Assembly (NCBI GenBank): GCA_015227615.1
Contig: JAALGZ010000007.1
Coordinates: 1 to 64,000 of the forward strand
Reading direction: 5' to 3'
DNA from: Labyrinthula sp. Ha
Taxonomy: Eukaryota; Sar; Bigyra; Labyrinthulida; Labyrinthulaceae
Length of the DNA: 64,000 nt
Notes under the pieces: generated by a model
The model's database searches: none
Seen by the model: the letters and a program-made list of their open reading frames with translations, nothing else
What the model was told of the DNA's origin: nothing
Program-made: the position numbers and the translations under genes
Part shown: piece by piece, positions 9,550 through 21,837 of the stretch
How positions within the stretch are numbered: the first letter of the stretch is position 1
Layout of the letters: each line of letters starts with the position of its first letter

Positions 9550-12500
9550 ATGGGAATGTTCAAAGCTGATTTTAATATTTATAATATGAGACAAGAAAAT
9601 GATCAAACCTTAATCATAGATTCAGGTGCCAGTTACCATTGCTGTGGAACTAAACATATAAAAAGGTTAAAGAATATTCAACGTTTAGAAAAACCAAAAC
9701 TAGTTGGAGCAGCAGGTGGTAAAATATATTCATCTATGAAAAAAGGAGTGTTTGAAGCTACATTGGATAATAATGTAAAGATAACTCTTTATGATGTATA
9801 TATATTTGAAGATTTACAAGTGTTTTTGGTTTCGATGGCTGTACTTATGACTAAAGGATTAACAATTATGGCAGAGAAAGATTCTATTATGATAAGAAAA
9901 AATAAAGCTACATTATATACAGCAAACAAAGATGAAAATAATTTATTCAAAATAAAATATTGTTCAAGTAAAGATAATGATGAAAGTTTAAATACAAAAA
10001 CAAATGATTTAATGGTGCTTACAAACTCAACAGCAAGTAAAATACAACTTCTTCACAATAAGTTTGGACATCAAGGTAAAGAAGCATTTAAACTTACCAT
10101 GAATTATTATAAATATAAAGTAAACGAAGAAGAACTAAAGAATTTTGTATGTAAGGTTTGTGAGAATAACAACATTAAAAAAGGTGTAATAAAAAGAAAA
10201 GATGCAGTTGGATTTGAGGGACAAGACGGTGAGTTTTTTGTTCTAGATACAGTGGATGTATTAACCAGTAGTCGCGCAGGTAATTCTGGTTTTGTTCTAG
10301 CAACCGATATTAGCAGTAAATATCGTTTTATATTTTGTTACAAGAAAAAGAGTGAGGTTACAAATGAACTTATCAAATTTTTCCGCTGGTTTCAAGTTGC
10401 TACTGATAAAAAGATAAAACGTGTTCATTCAGATCAAGGAAGGGAGTTATATAACGAACAAATTATTAATTATTATGAAGAAAATGGCATCCATTATTCG
10501 GTATCTGCCCCTGGGGTACCAGAACATAATGGTCTTGCGGAACGTAGCAACCAATTTATATTAAGAAAGATGAGACTTATATTAAATGCAACAAACTTGA
10601 ATAGTAGTATGTATTGGGATTTCGCTGCATATTACACGGTTTACTTAACTAATAGGACAACAGAAGGTTTAAATGAGAATACAGCACATGAAAAAATATT
10701 TAACAAAAAACCGGATGAGAAAAAACTTTTAATTTTTGGAAGTTTGGTAATATATTTAAAGAATTTCGATAACAAAGTAGAACAACGTGGTGAAGAGGCA
10801 TATTTTTTAGGATATAACTACGTAACAGGAGAAGCATTATTACTTTCAAAGAATAAGAGACAGTTAATTAAGACACGAAACTTTAAACTTTCCAAAAGAA
10901 CTGAAGAAGAAAAACTAGATACAGAAACAGACACTGTAATACAAGTTCCTTATGTTCCAGAAAACAGTGAAAAAGCTAAAGAACCAGAAAATGAAAATAC
11001 AGTTCAAGTAACAGGACAAGAAGAAGAAGAGAGAAATCATCAACTTTTACCTGAACAAGAGTATATAAGAAGATCAAGCAGAAAAAGTAAAGCTCCTGAA
11101 AGATTGACGTATTGTGATATGGCTAAGAATGAAGCTTTTTATCTATTTGAGGATTTGGACTTTCTTTTTCAACATCATAACCTCATGGATTTTGCAGCAT
11201 CAGCTATGAACAAAGATAAAACCATACCAAAAACACATTTTCAAATACAGTCAAAACCTTTAGCTGACCAATGGTATATAGCTTATGAAAAAGAGTTGAA
11301 TAAACTCATTACAATAGGAGAGATGCAGTTAATTCAGAAAACGGAAATAAAGCAAGCAAAGATTATACCGATCATGGAGTTGTTTACGAAGAAAAAAGAC
11401 AATATTACGAACCAAGATATTTGTAAATGTAGGTTTGTGGCCAGAGGAGATCTTCAAGATGATTTCTTGAAGTTCTATTCACCTACAGCAAGACTTGAAT
11501 TGATTAGGTTATTTCTGTTTGTTATCTCCAGTAAGAATATGAAATGGATGCAGATTGACATAGGCAATGCATTTTTAAGTGCAAAGCTTGACAGAGAATA
11601 TTTTTATCAACTTCCACTTAAACTTAGGGCAAAGCATCCAGATAAAATATGGAGATCAGGAAAAGCAATATACGGTTTGAAGGAGGCACCATTATATTGG
11701 TGTAAAGAAATCACGAAGACTTTATTACAGCTCAAGTTTACAGTGAATATTAAAGAGAATACTATATTTTATCATAAAGAAAAGAACATACTTGGTTTAC
11801 TATATGTGGACGACATGCTTTTTGCATCTTCAGAAAATGAACATTTAGAATGTACTTTACAAAAGTTAAAAGAAATTTACGATGTTAAGGACACTATGAG
11901 AATCAACAACTATGTAGGGTTCGAAATTAGAGAAGACAAGAACTGGATTTATCTCACTGCTGAAGGATATATCAAAACTCTAGCTGAGACATTTGAAATA
12001 AACGAACAAGACAAACAGACCATATCACATATTGCTAACCATTATATTGACCAAGAAGAAACTAGTAAAGTATTAGAGTTCAAGAAAAAATATCAGTCTT
12101 TAGTGGGCTCTATTACATACATATGTCGGGTCTGTAGACCCGACATATCCTTTCAGACAAATATGTTAGCCCAGTGTAGTAACAGACCCAAGATGGCCCA
12201 CTTAAACGCAGGAAAACAATTAATTGCATATTTACTCAATACATATTCCTTAGGTCTGAGATATAAAAAAGGTGTTAGTAAATTCAAAGCAGTGGCTTAT
12301 AGTGATGCTTCCCATGCAGCTCTAAATGGACGTTATTCAATGACAGGATATATTATCAAAGTAAATGAATTAACATTGTTGTATAAAACCAGAAAGCAGA
12401 AAACGATTGCAACAAGTTCGACCGAGGCAGAGATCATGGCATGCAGCCTGACAGTGAAAGAACTAAAGTGGCTTCAAATTAATCTACGTTTCATGGACAT

Positions 12501-12783
12501 TGAATTAGAAGAAGTGATACTAAAATCTGACAACAAAGGTGCTGTGAATAAGTTGAGCATAAAACAATCATATAGTGGTATAAAACAGATGGAAATAGAA
12601 TATTTTTTCTGCAAAAACATTATTGAAAAAGAAATATGGAAAGTTCAACACGTCAAGAAAGAGTTTAATGATGCAGATGTATTCACGAAACCTGTAACAA
12701 AGAACTGGTTTATTAAGAATTGTGACAAGTGGTTGTATGACACGAGAATGGAAGAGGAAGAGAATGAAAACAAAAGAGAGTAA
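9550..12783 (+). CDS. pol: Copia pol (protease-integrase-RT-RNase H), right copy
   Basis: Same 1077-codon layout as the left copy, with all protease, integrase, RT (YVDD) and RNase H motifs kept. It is identical to the left copy through protease, integrase and the linker (about the first 520 residues). From there to the end about fifteen residues differ, all in the RT/RNase H half. The stretch looks whole. Confidence 0.95.
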   Translation: MGMFKADFNIYNMRQENDQTLIIDSGASYHCCGTKHIKRLKNIQRLEKPKLVGAAGGKIYSSMKKGVFEATLDNNVKITLYDVYIFEDLQVFLVSMAVLMTKGLTIMAEKDSIMIRKNKATLYTANKDENNLFKIKYCSSKDNDESLNTKTNDLMVLTNSTASKIQLLHNKFGHQGKEAFKLTMNYYKYKVNEEELKNFVCKVCENNNIKKGVIKRKDAVGFEGQDGEFFVLDTVDVLTSSRAGNSGFVLATDISSKYRFIFCYKKKSEVTNELIKFFRWFQVATDKKIKRVHSDQGRELYNEQIINYYEENGIHYSVSAPGVPEHNGLAERSNQFILRKMRLILNATNLNSSMYWDFAAYYTVYLTNRTTEGLNENTAHEKIFNKKPDEKKLLIFGSLVIYLKNFDNKVEQRGEEAYFLGYNYVTGEALLLSKNKRQLIKTRNFKLSKRTEEEKLDTETDTVIQVPYVPENSEKAKEPENENTVQVTGQEEEERNHQLLPEQEYIRRSSRKSKAPERLTYCDMAKNEAFYLFEDLDFLFQHHNLMDFAASAMNKDKTIPKTHFQIQSKPLADQWYIAYEKELNKLITIGEMQLIQKTEIKQAKIIPIMELFTKKKDNITNQDICKCRFVARGDLQDDFLKFYSPTARLELIRLFLFVISSKNMKWMQIDIGNAFLSAKLDREYFYQLPLKLRAKHPDKIWRSGKAIYGLKEAPLYWCKEITKTLLQLKFTVNIKENTIFYHKEKNILGLLYVDDMLFASSENEHLECTLQKLKEIYDVKDTMRINNYVGFEIREDKNWIYLTAEGYIKTLAETFEINEQDKQTISHIANHYIDQEETSKVLEFKKKYQSLVGSITYICRVCRPDISFQTNMLAQCSNRPKMAHLNAGKQLIAYLLNTYSLGLRYKKGVSKFKAVAYSDASHAALNGRYSMTGYIIKVNELTLLYKTRKQKTIATSSTEAEIMACSLTVKELKWLQINLRFMDIELEEVILKSDNKGAVNKLSIKQSYSGIKQMEIEYFFCKNIIEKEIWKVQHVKKEFNDADVFTKPVTKNWFIKNCDKWLYDTRMEEEENENKRE
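12121..12148. repeat. Perfect GC-rich hairpin inside copia pol (right copy)
   Basis: Exact counterpart of 7817-7844. It is retained unchanged although the surrounding RT/RNase H region has accumulated differences between copies. Confidence 0.85.
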
Positions 12784-12795
12784 AAATAGGTATTG

Positions 12796-12968
12796 TGTTG
12801 AGGAACAAGTTAGGAGGGTATATTGAGTAACAAGTTAGGAAGGTAGTTTGGTTGCTGGTTATGGTACTTGGTACCTATGGTACTAGGTCCAAAAGAGGAT
12901 ACCTGTTTTAGAACACCAAGTACCAACCAGACTTCAATATATAAAAAATATTTCATTCTTTTCTAACA
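12796..12968 (+). repeat. Copia right LTR (173 bp)
   Basis: Matches the other two LTRs except for about four substitutions and one 4-bp gap. It begins TGTTGAGGAAC and ends TTCTTTTCTAACA, giving TG..CA ends. Confidence 0.9.
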
Positions 12969-15900
12969 GTTATATAATGAAGAGACTTTCAATTGTAGTT
13001 ATGGTAGTTGATATCCTACTCTTAGTAACGATGTTATTAGATTTGAGCAAAAAAAAATCCCCTTTAGTTTCTCATAAGAAGTCTAATTCATATAAAAGCT
13101 GAAAGAAGAAACATAAACCTATATAAATGATCAAACCTCTATATTCAACGCAATACATTTAGGTAGAATTTATGTTGTACTGTTTAAATATGGAACAAAC
13201 TGGATAAGAAATGAATATAAGAATTAACAAACCTATCAGACTAGAAACAAATGATGGTCACTCGAAATTTCCTCTAAGACAGAAGAAGACTGTAAGTATA
13301 TGGAACGTCAGCCCTTTAAAAGGTGAGTTTAATATCAGTTAACGTTTGAGAGTGGAGTTTGGATTCAAACGCTCCTAGCATACGTACGCAACGCTGTATG
13401 TATCCAGAAAAGACTGAAAGTTGCACATGCGGTGTTAAAATAGTTATTTGTCCCTGAGACTACTGAAAAGTACCCATTTTCAATGAAGGTGGAGAGTTTA
13501 TTCTAGGAAGGGAATCTGAGGCAAACTCATGTATCTGAGGTTGGCAATTTCACTTCTAAACTATCTAGGCAGGCACAAACTTTTGTACCAGGGGTAAATT
13601 TTAGGTGTTTGTTGACCTCTCTTTTTAATTCACGACTCGTGAATGCATTAATTGGACCCTATTAAGGCGCTCTTGTTGACTGCTAGAAATAATCCAATGA
13701 AAGCAGTGTCAACCCACATGAGTTATTTACGGATGAGAGGCAAAAAAGTGTAGTTTTTTAGTCAAAGCATAGTTTGGAAGCACAGGCGGAGCCAAGGCGG
13801 CAAATAAGATTAAGACTAGAAATCCACGAGCTCGAGACATGTACCTTGCTTTATGCTATAGTATTATTTCAACTTTGACAACCACCTTCTCTTGGTCTTA
13901 TGTGTAATTCTTCAGTTTTATGCGAAATTCCCCTCTGGGGCATTTCCCTGGTAAAACTATGCCCTAAAAATTCCCTCATCGAAGCGGTGATAAAACAATG
14001 AGATATGTAAACTCGAGGCTGCTCTTTTGGAGTGAAGACTGTCGCACTACCAGAGCGCTGTAATTGAGCTCAGTTGATCTATGCAGCTACAAGGTCATAA
14101 CAATAGAGATAAAATAGTAACTAGAAATACCTCGGGACAAAAGTTCTGTGCTTCTTGTTGTCTAGTGTTATTTCAAACCTCCTATGAGTGGATTCACCTA
14201 GACTTGGTCTCATACAAATACAATTTCAACCTAGACTGAAAAATGCAAATCCTTTTCCACCCCAGTGACAAAAAACTATCTATGTTGTCAAGGTTTATTC
14301 TTTGTTTTCTATTTAGATGTACCTAATAGAAAGATTTACTTCAAAAGTATGACCGTCTACCACACAGCCCATGACTTGGAGTTTTTTGGAATAATGAAAG
14401 GTTACTTTGACTTGAAAGGCATTCTAACCTGGAAATTTGCTTGAGCTGTTCATTGCAATCCAGTAATAAAGATTCGATGAATCAAGCCGTAACTATCTAT
14501 TATCAATAAGTATCGGACAAACTGAAATAAATTATCTTCATTTTGAATCTTGATATACAAAAGATGGTCACTAAACTAATAAAAATAGAATATCTGATTT
14601 GTAGTACTGTTCCCCCTTATGAAGACAAGATGCAGTTTTGAAATAAGTGATACGTACTCTTCAGGACAACTAGTTATGCTAAAGGAACTTGATTTTTAAA
14701 ACCAGTCGAGCTTTCAAGAACCCTTTAAATTAACAGCAAATGATACCAACACGACTTATTTTTCATAAAATTCATAAAAAACAGAATATTGATCATACTT
14801 CTGCTATATGCTGTAAGTGCCAACTAAAAGGTAGGGGGATTCTAAGTCTCAAGATAACCCTTAGACTGAACATATAGTTAGATCTTTAAATCAAAACCAG
14901 ATAAGCAATCTGCTCATTGACCCTGGAAACGTAATATCAAAGGTGAGCTCAAATGACCTGTAACATAAAGAACCATACTTGCACTGCTAAAAATTAAGAA
15001 ATTTATTGAATGAAACCTACAAGCAATTTTTATTCAGATACGACAGGTTAAACTCGACTCGTGAAAAAAACTGCCTACAAACTTAAAAGCGGAGAAAGAA
15101 GTATTGAAGCACTAAAACAGGTTCGGAGCGACGTTTTCTAAGAAAAATCTCATTAAATATATAATGATGATGGTAATAAAAAATAAGTTGTAAATACTGT
15201 GTACTACAAATATAATAACATTAGAAAATACATGTTTTCATCTGGGTATCTTCGGAGGAAATATAGTATTATTTATGTCCACCGATATTTGGAGGATTAC
15301 GGAGTTATTTTCTGAGGAATCTGCCAGGTTAAAATAGATTATTCCTTAGCTACTTTTTAATGGTTACCAGGTACATATAAGTACGAGATTATATATTTAT
15401 ACAGTCCATATCTCTTAGTGCTTTAGAGTTGAATAGTATCAAATTCAACATATTATAATGTATTTTTCCTTATAAATTAAGTCAAAGATGTTAAGAGAGC
15501 GCCTTATGAGAATGATCCGCATAATAATCATGAAAAAGAATGGTGAAAATGTTGTTTTCTGAAGAACTAAATTCATGAACACACATATCAGAACATGGGC
15601 AGATTTGTGTACTATAGAGGGTTTTCATGAGCACTAAGTGTCTTTAAGAACATCTGAGAGAAAAAGTTGTCACAGAGAATTAACAACGAGTTTTTCCTAT
15701 TAAGGATTTTCAGGTGAAAATATAATAGTCGGCCAAAAAAATATAGTGATTTGTCAGTGTGAATATTCTACTTGCAAAAAAGTGGACAGTTGAATTAACC
15801 TATTTGTAAGATTTGGCATAGTAGCAAGATGTGAACATAGCCCGCAACAAGCATTGAACAAGAAACTTAAGAAGGGTTCGACTTACGGGACATATGAAGA

Positions 15901-18900
15901 ATATGATTATATTTTCTCTATACTGTCTCTTAGTACTGTTCTCAACTAAGAAGTTGGCAAGAATAGGGTCAAAGAGGATCAAATTAGATAGGCAGTTGTC
16001 ATACACGATGAAACAGGGAATGCAACCCTTAGATGCTACGATGAAGGGGCATTAATACAGGAAGTAGAATTATATGATAATCTACCCGGGAAAACAAAGG
16101 TTGATATAAATATGTTAAAGTAATTACTGACAGCAAAATTGAAGGGCCCAGGAAAGTTGTAGTTTCATGTTATAAGGGATTATTGTTATTTCATGATTAT
16201 CTTAATCAAACATGGTATCAACTTTTAAGATAGTCTGTTACTCAGTAAGATTTGGAAATAGACCCCATAAAAAATATTCTTAGTATTTAGAAATGGATCG
16301 AAGATATCTAGACAAGTATAGAAGCGTCCTGGCGAGAAAATTCTCCGAGGAAAAGAATAGAAGAGATCAACAAGGTGGGATGTATTATACCTGTTCATAA
16401 CCCTGAAACTTCAAATCAAAGTTGAATTATATCTAAGCCTAGTCAAAATATTCATTTATAGTACATTATTTCCCATTTCATCCCTCAACCAGATAATCTG
16501 GAGTTACTATCCCTATCGTCAACAATCAACTTTCAAAGATATAATGGGAAAAGGGGTTCCGCCCATACGATTCTTTAAGTGTAACCCAGCTTATTCAGAC
16601 ACAGGGTTTGGGTTAAAAGTCTTTCTCATTCTTCATATTCTTTCTTATTTATATTTCATTAAATTCAATCTTCAGATCTGGTGAAATAAAAAAATCTGTT
16701 TCCCATAAGCTGATTTTATAAACCTTCTGGCCTAGAAAGCCATTCTGATGCAGTATAATGCCATATATGGTTGCTGTCTCTTCAATAGGAAGGCGACTTA
16801 GAGAACTGTTAAGTTTCATTGTAGAAATTATAGCTTGAATTGTAGAAAATATAGTCTGACTAACTCTCGTTATATGTCGGCTTTAGAAGATATATTTTTT
16901 ATGTCCGGAAATCTGTCAGCCAAAGATGTGCATTATTGGGATAAGAATACAGAGCAAACCCCTTGATAAAATAGCAGTAAAACTATGCGACGAAATAGTT
17001 TAGCCAATATTCGCTAGAAATGGCATGATAAAAACATTTTTTATTTTTAATGTTTTTTGCGTTAACTCAATGGTAGTCAATTTCAGGTAAACTGAAGAAT
17101 TTGGATAAGAGAAAGAAACTCATTTTATGAACATCTGAAATCGAGGCAAGCCCAAACTGTCTTAAAAAACTATATGAATATTTAAATAATTGATATAAGT
17201 ATAATATCAGGTAACTACAGGATATTTCTTAATTCTCTTTCTGAACAATTTTTAGTTTTCCTTTGAACCTTATAGCCAGAATAGTATGAAAAACAAAAGG
17301 AAAGGATAAGTACCTATCATCCAATTAAATTCTCAAAACAGAAGAAATAATTTTATAAGATAAGCTAAAATATATCTGTTTAACTGCTATACCCTATACA
17401 GAGCATTCATATCAGAGTCTATACTTTATATACCACATAAGGTTGGTTCAAATAAACTTAAATTGGGTCTACTTTATCACATCGCTCTTCGAAGATTCGA
17501 ATGTGAAGGGTCGGTTGATTTAAAGAACTGACGCTCAGAAAATATGTTAACAACCATATTCTATTCACAATTTACTACTTTTGGTTAAACTCTAAGCCTA
17601 AACATCGGGTTAAGTATGCTTTCTTCAAATGATATTCCTAGGTCACCTAGGACATGAAGTACAAGTATATAAAAATTAAAGATGGCTTGATCATGCATTA
17701 AACTGGAAAAAATCCAGATTACGAGCTACCTAGAATTATCAAACACATTTCTAAAAGCTGTCAAAATTATTTCTCATTATGGCTTTATAGCGTTTTACCT
17801 TCTCTAAAATTTTCTAAGTCGTTAATTAAAAAAGATGGAGAAGAAGAAAAAGCTAAAAAGATACTAACGTTCAAGTTCTATTGAAATCATATCAAGATTT
17901 TTATATAGTGGCGGTAAATTTAGAATTTACTTTTTAGAAAAGCGTCAAAAAAGCTGGCAATAAAAGGCATAATATTTCATAATCCTTAGAAACTAGACTA
18001 AAACATCTGTATTGAGAGTCGACATATGTGGTTATCACCCACCTGTCATGGAATTCTGTTGTTACATTTTCTGCTTTACCTTTATAAACAATAACTTTGA
18101 AGGTATCTCTTACTGTTTTTTTTATTATACTGGTTTAAATACCGTTATTATTTAGAAACGCATCTTTTTAAATATGACAATTACGGGGTGGTTTAACATA
18201 AACATGTTCTTGCTTAAACACCCCAAATTGACAACTTAGCATAGCAAAAAAAGTAACTCTCTAAAAAATATACAAAACAAAAGTGCATGGTTTTCTGTGG
18301 ATTTTTTGAATTTTTGAGCAATTTTTGAAAATTAGATACTTGTATTTTAATATTGAAGATGTTCGAATACCTCATATATATATCTACAGAAGTTTAACTT
18401 TTGATATATATATATTCGTACAAATATAATGTCTTTTCACATGATATTCAAGCTGTTTGACTCCGGAGTAATCCAGAATAAGTTGAAAATGAGAATGTAT
18501 TATTATTCTATTATCCAATGACATATAATTGATTTAGCCATGTGGGAGTGCTAAATTCCAATTTTGAGGTCACTGTCATAAACTCTCTAACAGTTAACCC
18601 AGGAAAACCCCCGAGATGTTAGAGTTAAAACCAAAACTAAGCCAGAATAGAGAAACCTATACGGCATACTTAGGTAAATTTCTGATGAACCTAGTCAAAA
18701 AAATATGTGAAACAATCTTGATATGTTGGTATTCTTTCGGTTAGTCCATTTAGTTCAGCCCTCATGGACAACTTGGTGTTTTTAATGTACCATTTAAAAC
18801 GAAGACAGTTTAAATCCTCAGTTGAAATACTTAAATGATCTGTTCTAAACTTCTGTTGTTTCTTAATATATAATTCTCTATTTTATTATTCTTATAAAAA

Positions 18901-21837
18901 CTACATGTTCCTGGTCTTTGAGCTTAATTTATTCCGAGTATAAATACTAGTGTCATAGTCCAAGCCAATACATATACAGTAATATTTGAACGTTTTCTCC
19001 GTTAGAATATGGGTATATATTTTTAAAAAAAATCAGAAACCCGGGTAACTCGCTAGGAACTGGATAATTTGAAGGTTCGTGTGCTTTATTGTTACATTGA
19101 TTCTTATTTCTATGATACATGTCCAATTTAAACCTTTGAAGAAAAATCGGTCCCAAGAATTACTATGTTCTTAATTAAAGAGGATAAGTTTTCTTTCCCG
19201 TTATGTAATTAATAATTTTGATTTAATAGTTTCGTTTTCTTCTCTAAAACTAATTTTATATGCATTAAAGAGATGTCCAGTTAATTTCACCTATGATTTA
19301 TAATATAAAGTATCTTCTTTCTTTTGCTTTATTTGACGCTAACGTTCATTACTCGTGATATTTGTTTTTTTTCTTTAGTTATTTACTATTATTTTTTATT
19401 TTTTGTTAAACAACTCAAAAAATTGAAGCTTAAGGAAAATTAAGAATAAGTGGAAGTGTTTTCCATTATTTACCCTCGATAAACACTATGAAGTAGGGTA
19501 CTTTAACGCTATTCTGGACAAAAATATATTTTTGTATATACCAAAGCAAACTACCATTATGTCATATACCAAAGTATTTAAATTAATGATACAAAAAATA
19601 TTTTGAGCTTAATTTAGGATAACAACCGTGTCGATAGGAACTTTAATGTGATCTTCAGTAGATAAAAATTTTTGGAAGGATGAGTTCTACACTGTTATTG
19701 CGATTTTCAGTAATCGCACCAAAAAACATAGAAAGTAGCAGTGTTAATTTAAACTGAAAATCTCAGTTTCACCTATCTATATAATCCAACTGCTTTGCCA
19801 AACAAAAATATCTGTAAGATTCTGTCACATTGGAGTTACCTTTGAACATCATTCGTTAGAAGCTCATCATATCTGTAGCTATTTCAAGGTTGTGAAAATT
19901 TTATTACAGAATCACTGAATCCTATGATTAGAATAAAACGGAAAATTATCCAATATTCTAAATTCTACACTTGGGATATAAAGGGCTTCTGAGTTCAAAA
20001 TCTATGCGAAAATATCAACGATATGCATTTATCATGAAAACCACAAGACCGTATGAAAAGGTGACCAGAATTGAAAGAAATTTATGTGTTTTAGCTTTAA
20101 AGGTATCACCAGAACAGAAATTACAGAAGAGCAAAGCTACGGTAGGAGAAAGTTTTCTAAGCGTGGTTCCGTAGATTTTAATGTGCATTAATTTGAGTTT
20201 GGGTCAGTTGTATTTAAAATTAGAATCAGAATTGACTGAATAGTAGATGTCGAGGAGGAAATATAATATGAGTTTTCTCTTGGAAATATGAAACTCTTAC
20301 ATAACATTTATACTCATTGTAAATCACAGGTAAAACAGTTAGAGCAATTTTCTACATCATAAGATATATAGGTAAACATAATAATATAATTATCGATAAT
20401 TTTTACCTCTGGATGAAAGACAGTGGTAGGATTTAATAATAATTCATTCTATTAGAACGATATTTTGCAAGCGTATATAGTCTAATTCTAAAGACGGGGC
20501 CTTATTTCTGTGGGATTTCACTGAAATAAGAATTCGGTGATCTGCTTGCAGTAATATCATAAAAGGGGCCTCCTGTTCAACCAAATGGTAACTCTATTCT
20601 TCACAAAATATTATGGGTCATAGAAACTTATGTGTTCATGTACCATTTTTACAAATGAGTCGATTCTATATCCAAAATCAACCGAGTTGGAAACACAAAA
20701 AATTAACAGCTCCACAATAACCTCAAACAATAGAGGAGTAATGGATACCATTCGAGATGATTCGGTGCTTTTTAAATACCGCTCCAATAGTTTCAAGAAG
20801 ATACATACTTTCATAATAATATTTTTTAGTTAAGTTTCCCCGAAAATATGTAGCAATAATATGCATAATATTTTATTTGTTTAACGAACAAGATAAAAAT
20901 TGTGAGAGATGATAGTAAATTTAAAAAATATATGTTATCCGGAAGAAAATAATCATTTAGATCTGTAAAACGAGCTCAAAAACTTCATTCTATCTTGTAA
21001 TGTTAAGAGATTCCATGTAGAACGACCACAACACATTAAATAAAGTTTGGCTCTAGGAGACGAGGGGTAACAAACATGAGAATACAAAATATCCCTAAAT
21101 GAATATGTACTTGGTTGAAGAACGGATGAATAGAAGATTTTAGAATGTTTCTCATATCATATAATACCAACTGGGGATATAGTATTCCAGGGTGAGCTCA
21201 GTTATCTACAACAACATACCCTTCATTCTGAAAATGAAATTAAATTAAAAATATCTGGGTAGAATCATAAAATGGAATGAAAATCGTGAATTTAAATTTA
21301 AGCTGCGAAGCAATAGAGAAATATGAAACTGGGTATAGTAACAAAGGTGTTCAGATACTTTTGTATTCTGTTCATACTTCGTTCTAATTTATCTTAGTCC
21401 AAGGTCTCAGAACTTTTTTATAGTTAGTAGTTTTAATTATCTACTATCTCTAAACAAGCTATAACAATAAATGAAAACTATGAGATATGGTTGTTAGTTG
21501 ATAATTTGAGTACTTATAACCAGTATTACGCAGGTGGAATTTTGTATATCTTACCATATTCCCACACTGGGTAGACCACTAATAGAACGCTGAAACGAGA
21601 GAAAATTATCGAAAAGTTACCAATAGTGGAAAGCTATGAACGGCATCTCCCCCAATGTTTTCAGCAGATTGTCTAAAGTAAAATTGCCTTTTGGCTAAAA
21701 CAAAATGGTTTTTTGTCTAACCTGTGTCTTACTTTCTAGAGCTACACAAGTCAGAAGATTAAGTTATGGTTAAGTTTTTGCACTTTAATATCAATTTAAA
21801 TGATGAAATAAGAGAGATTATTTAAGACCATTAAAGC
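12969..21837. other. Gene desert, no gene supported
   Basis: AT-rich sequence with stops in all frames. Small open stretches (15800-16006, 18953-19156, 20611-20833) have no recognisable family. The segment 13814-13920 is imperfectly repeated at 14119-14212, sharing the blocks ACTAGAAAT, CTCG(A/G)GACA, TAGT(A/G)TTATTTCAA and CTTGGTCT, which suggests an old dispersed repeat. Confidence 0.6.

Larger units (their letters stand above)
4188..12968 (+). mobile_element. Tandem Ty1/copia retrotransposon pair sharing the middle LTR
   Basis: The structure is LTR (4188-4364), internal region, LTR (8492-8668), internal region, LTR (12796-12968), all on the plus strand with a repeat unit of 4304 bp. Each internal region holds a gag part and a long pol part in copia order (protease, integrase, RT, RNase H). 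The pol parts look whole in both copies; the gag parts look broken in about two places shared by both copies, or else depend on read-through. The left and middle LTRs are identical by eye. The right one carries a few substitutions and one small gap, so the insertion is fairly young. No direct target duplication is visible: the flanks are ATAAC on the left and GTTAT on the right. The arrangement fits LTR-LTR recombination between two copies, or insertion of a tandem intermediate. Confidence 0.93.

Noticed and set aside
4188-12968. Tandem copia arrangement as a plain assembly duplication
   Set aside because: The two units differ at about fifteen residues and the right LTR differs from the other two, so they are not one sequence assembled twice.
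15967-16125. Coherent 45-codon peptide (AVVIHDETGNATLRCYDEGA) as a gene fragment
   Set aside because: It is too short, with stops on both sides and no family match.
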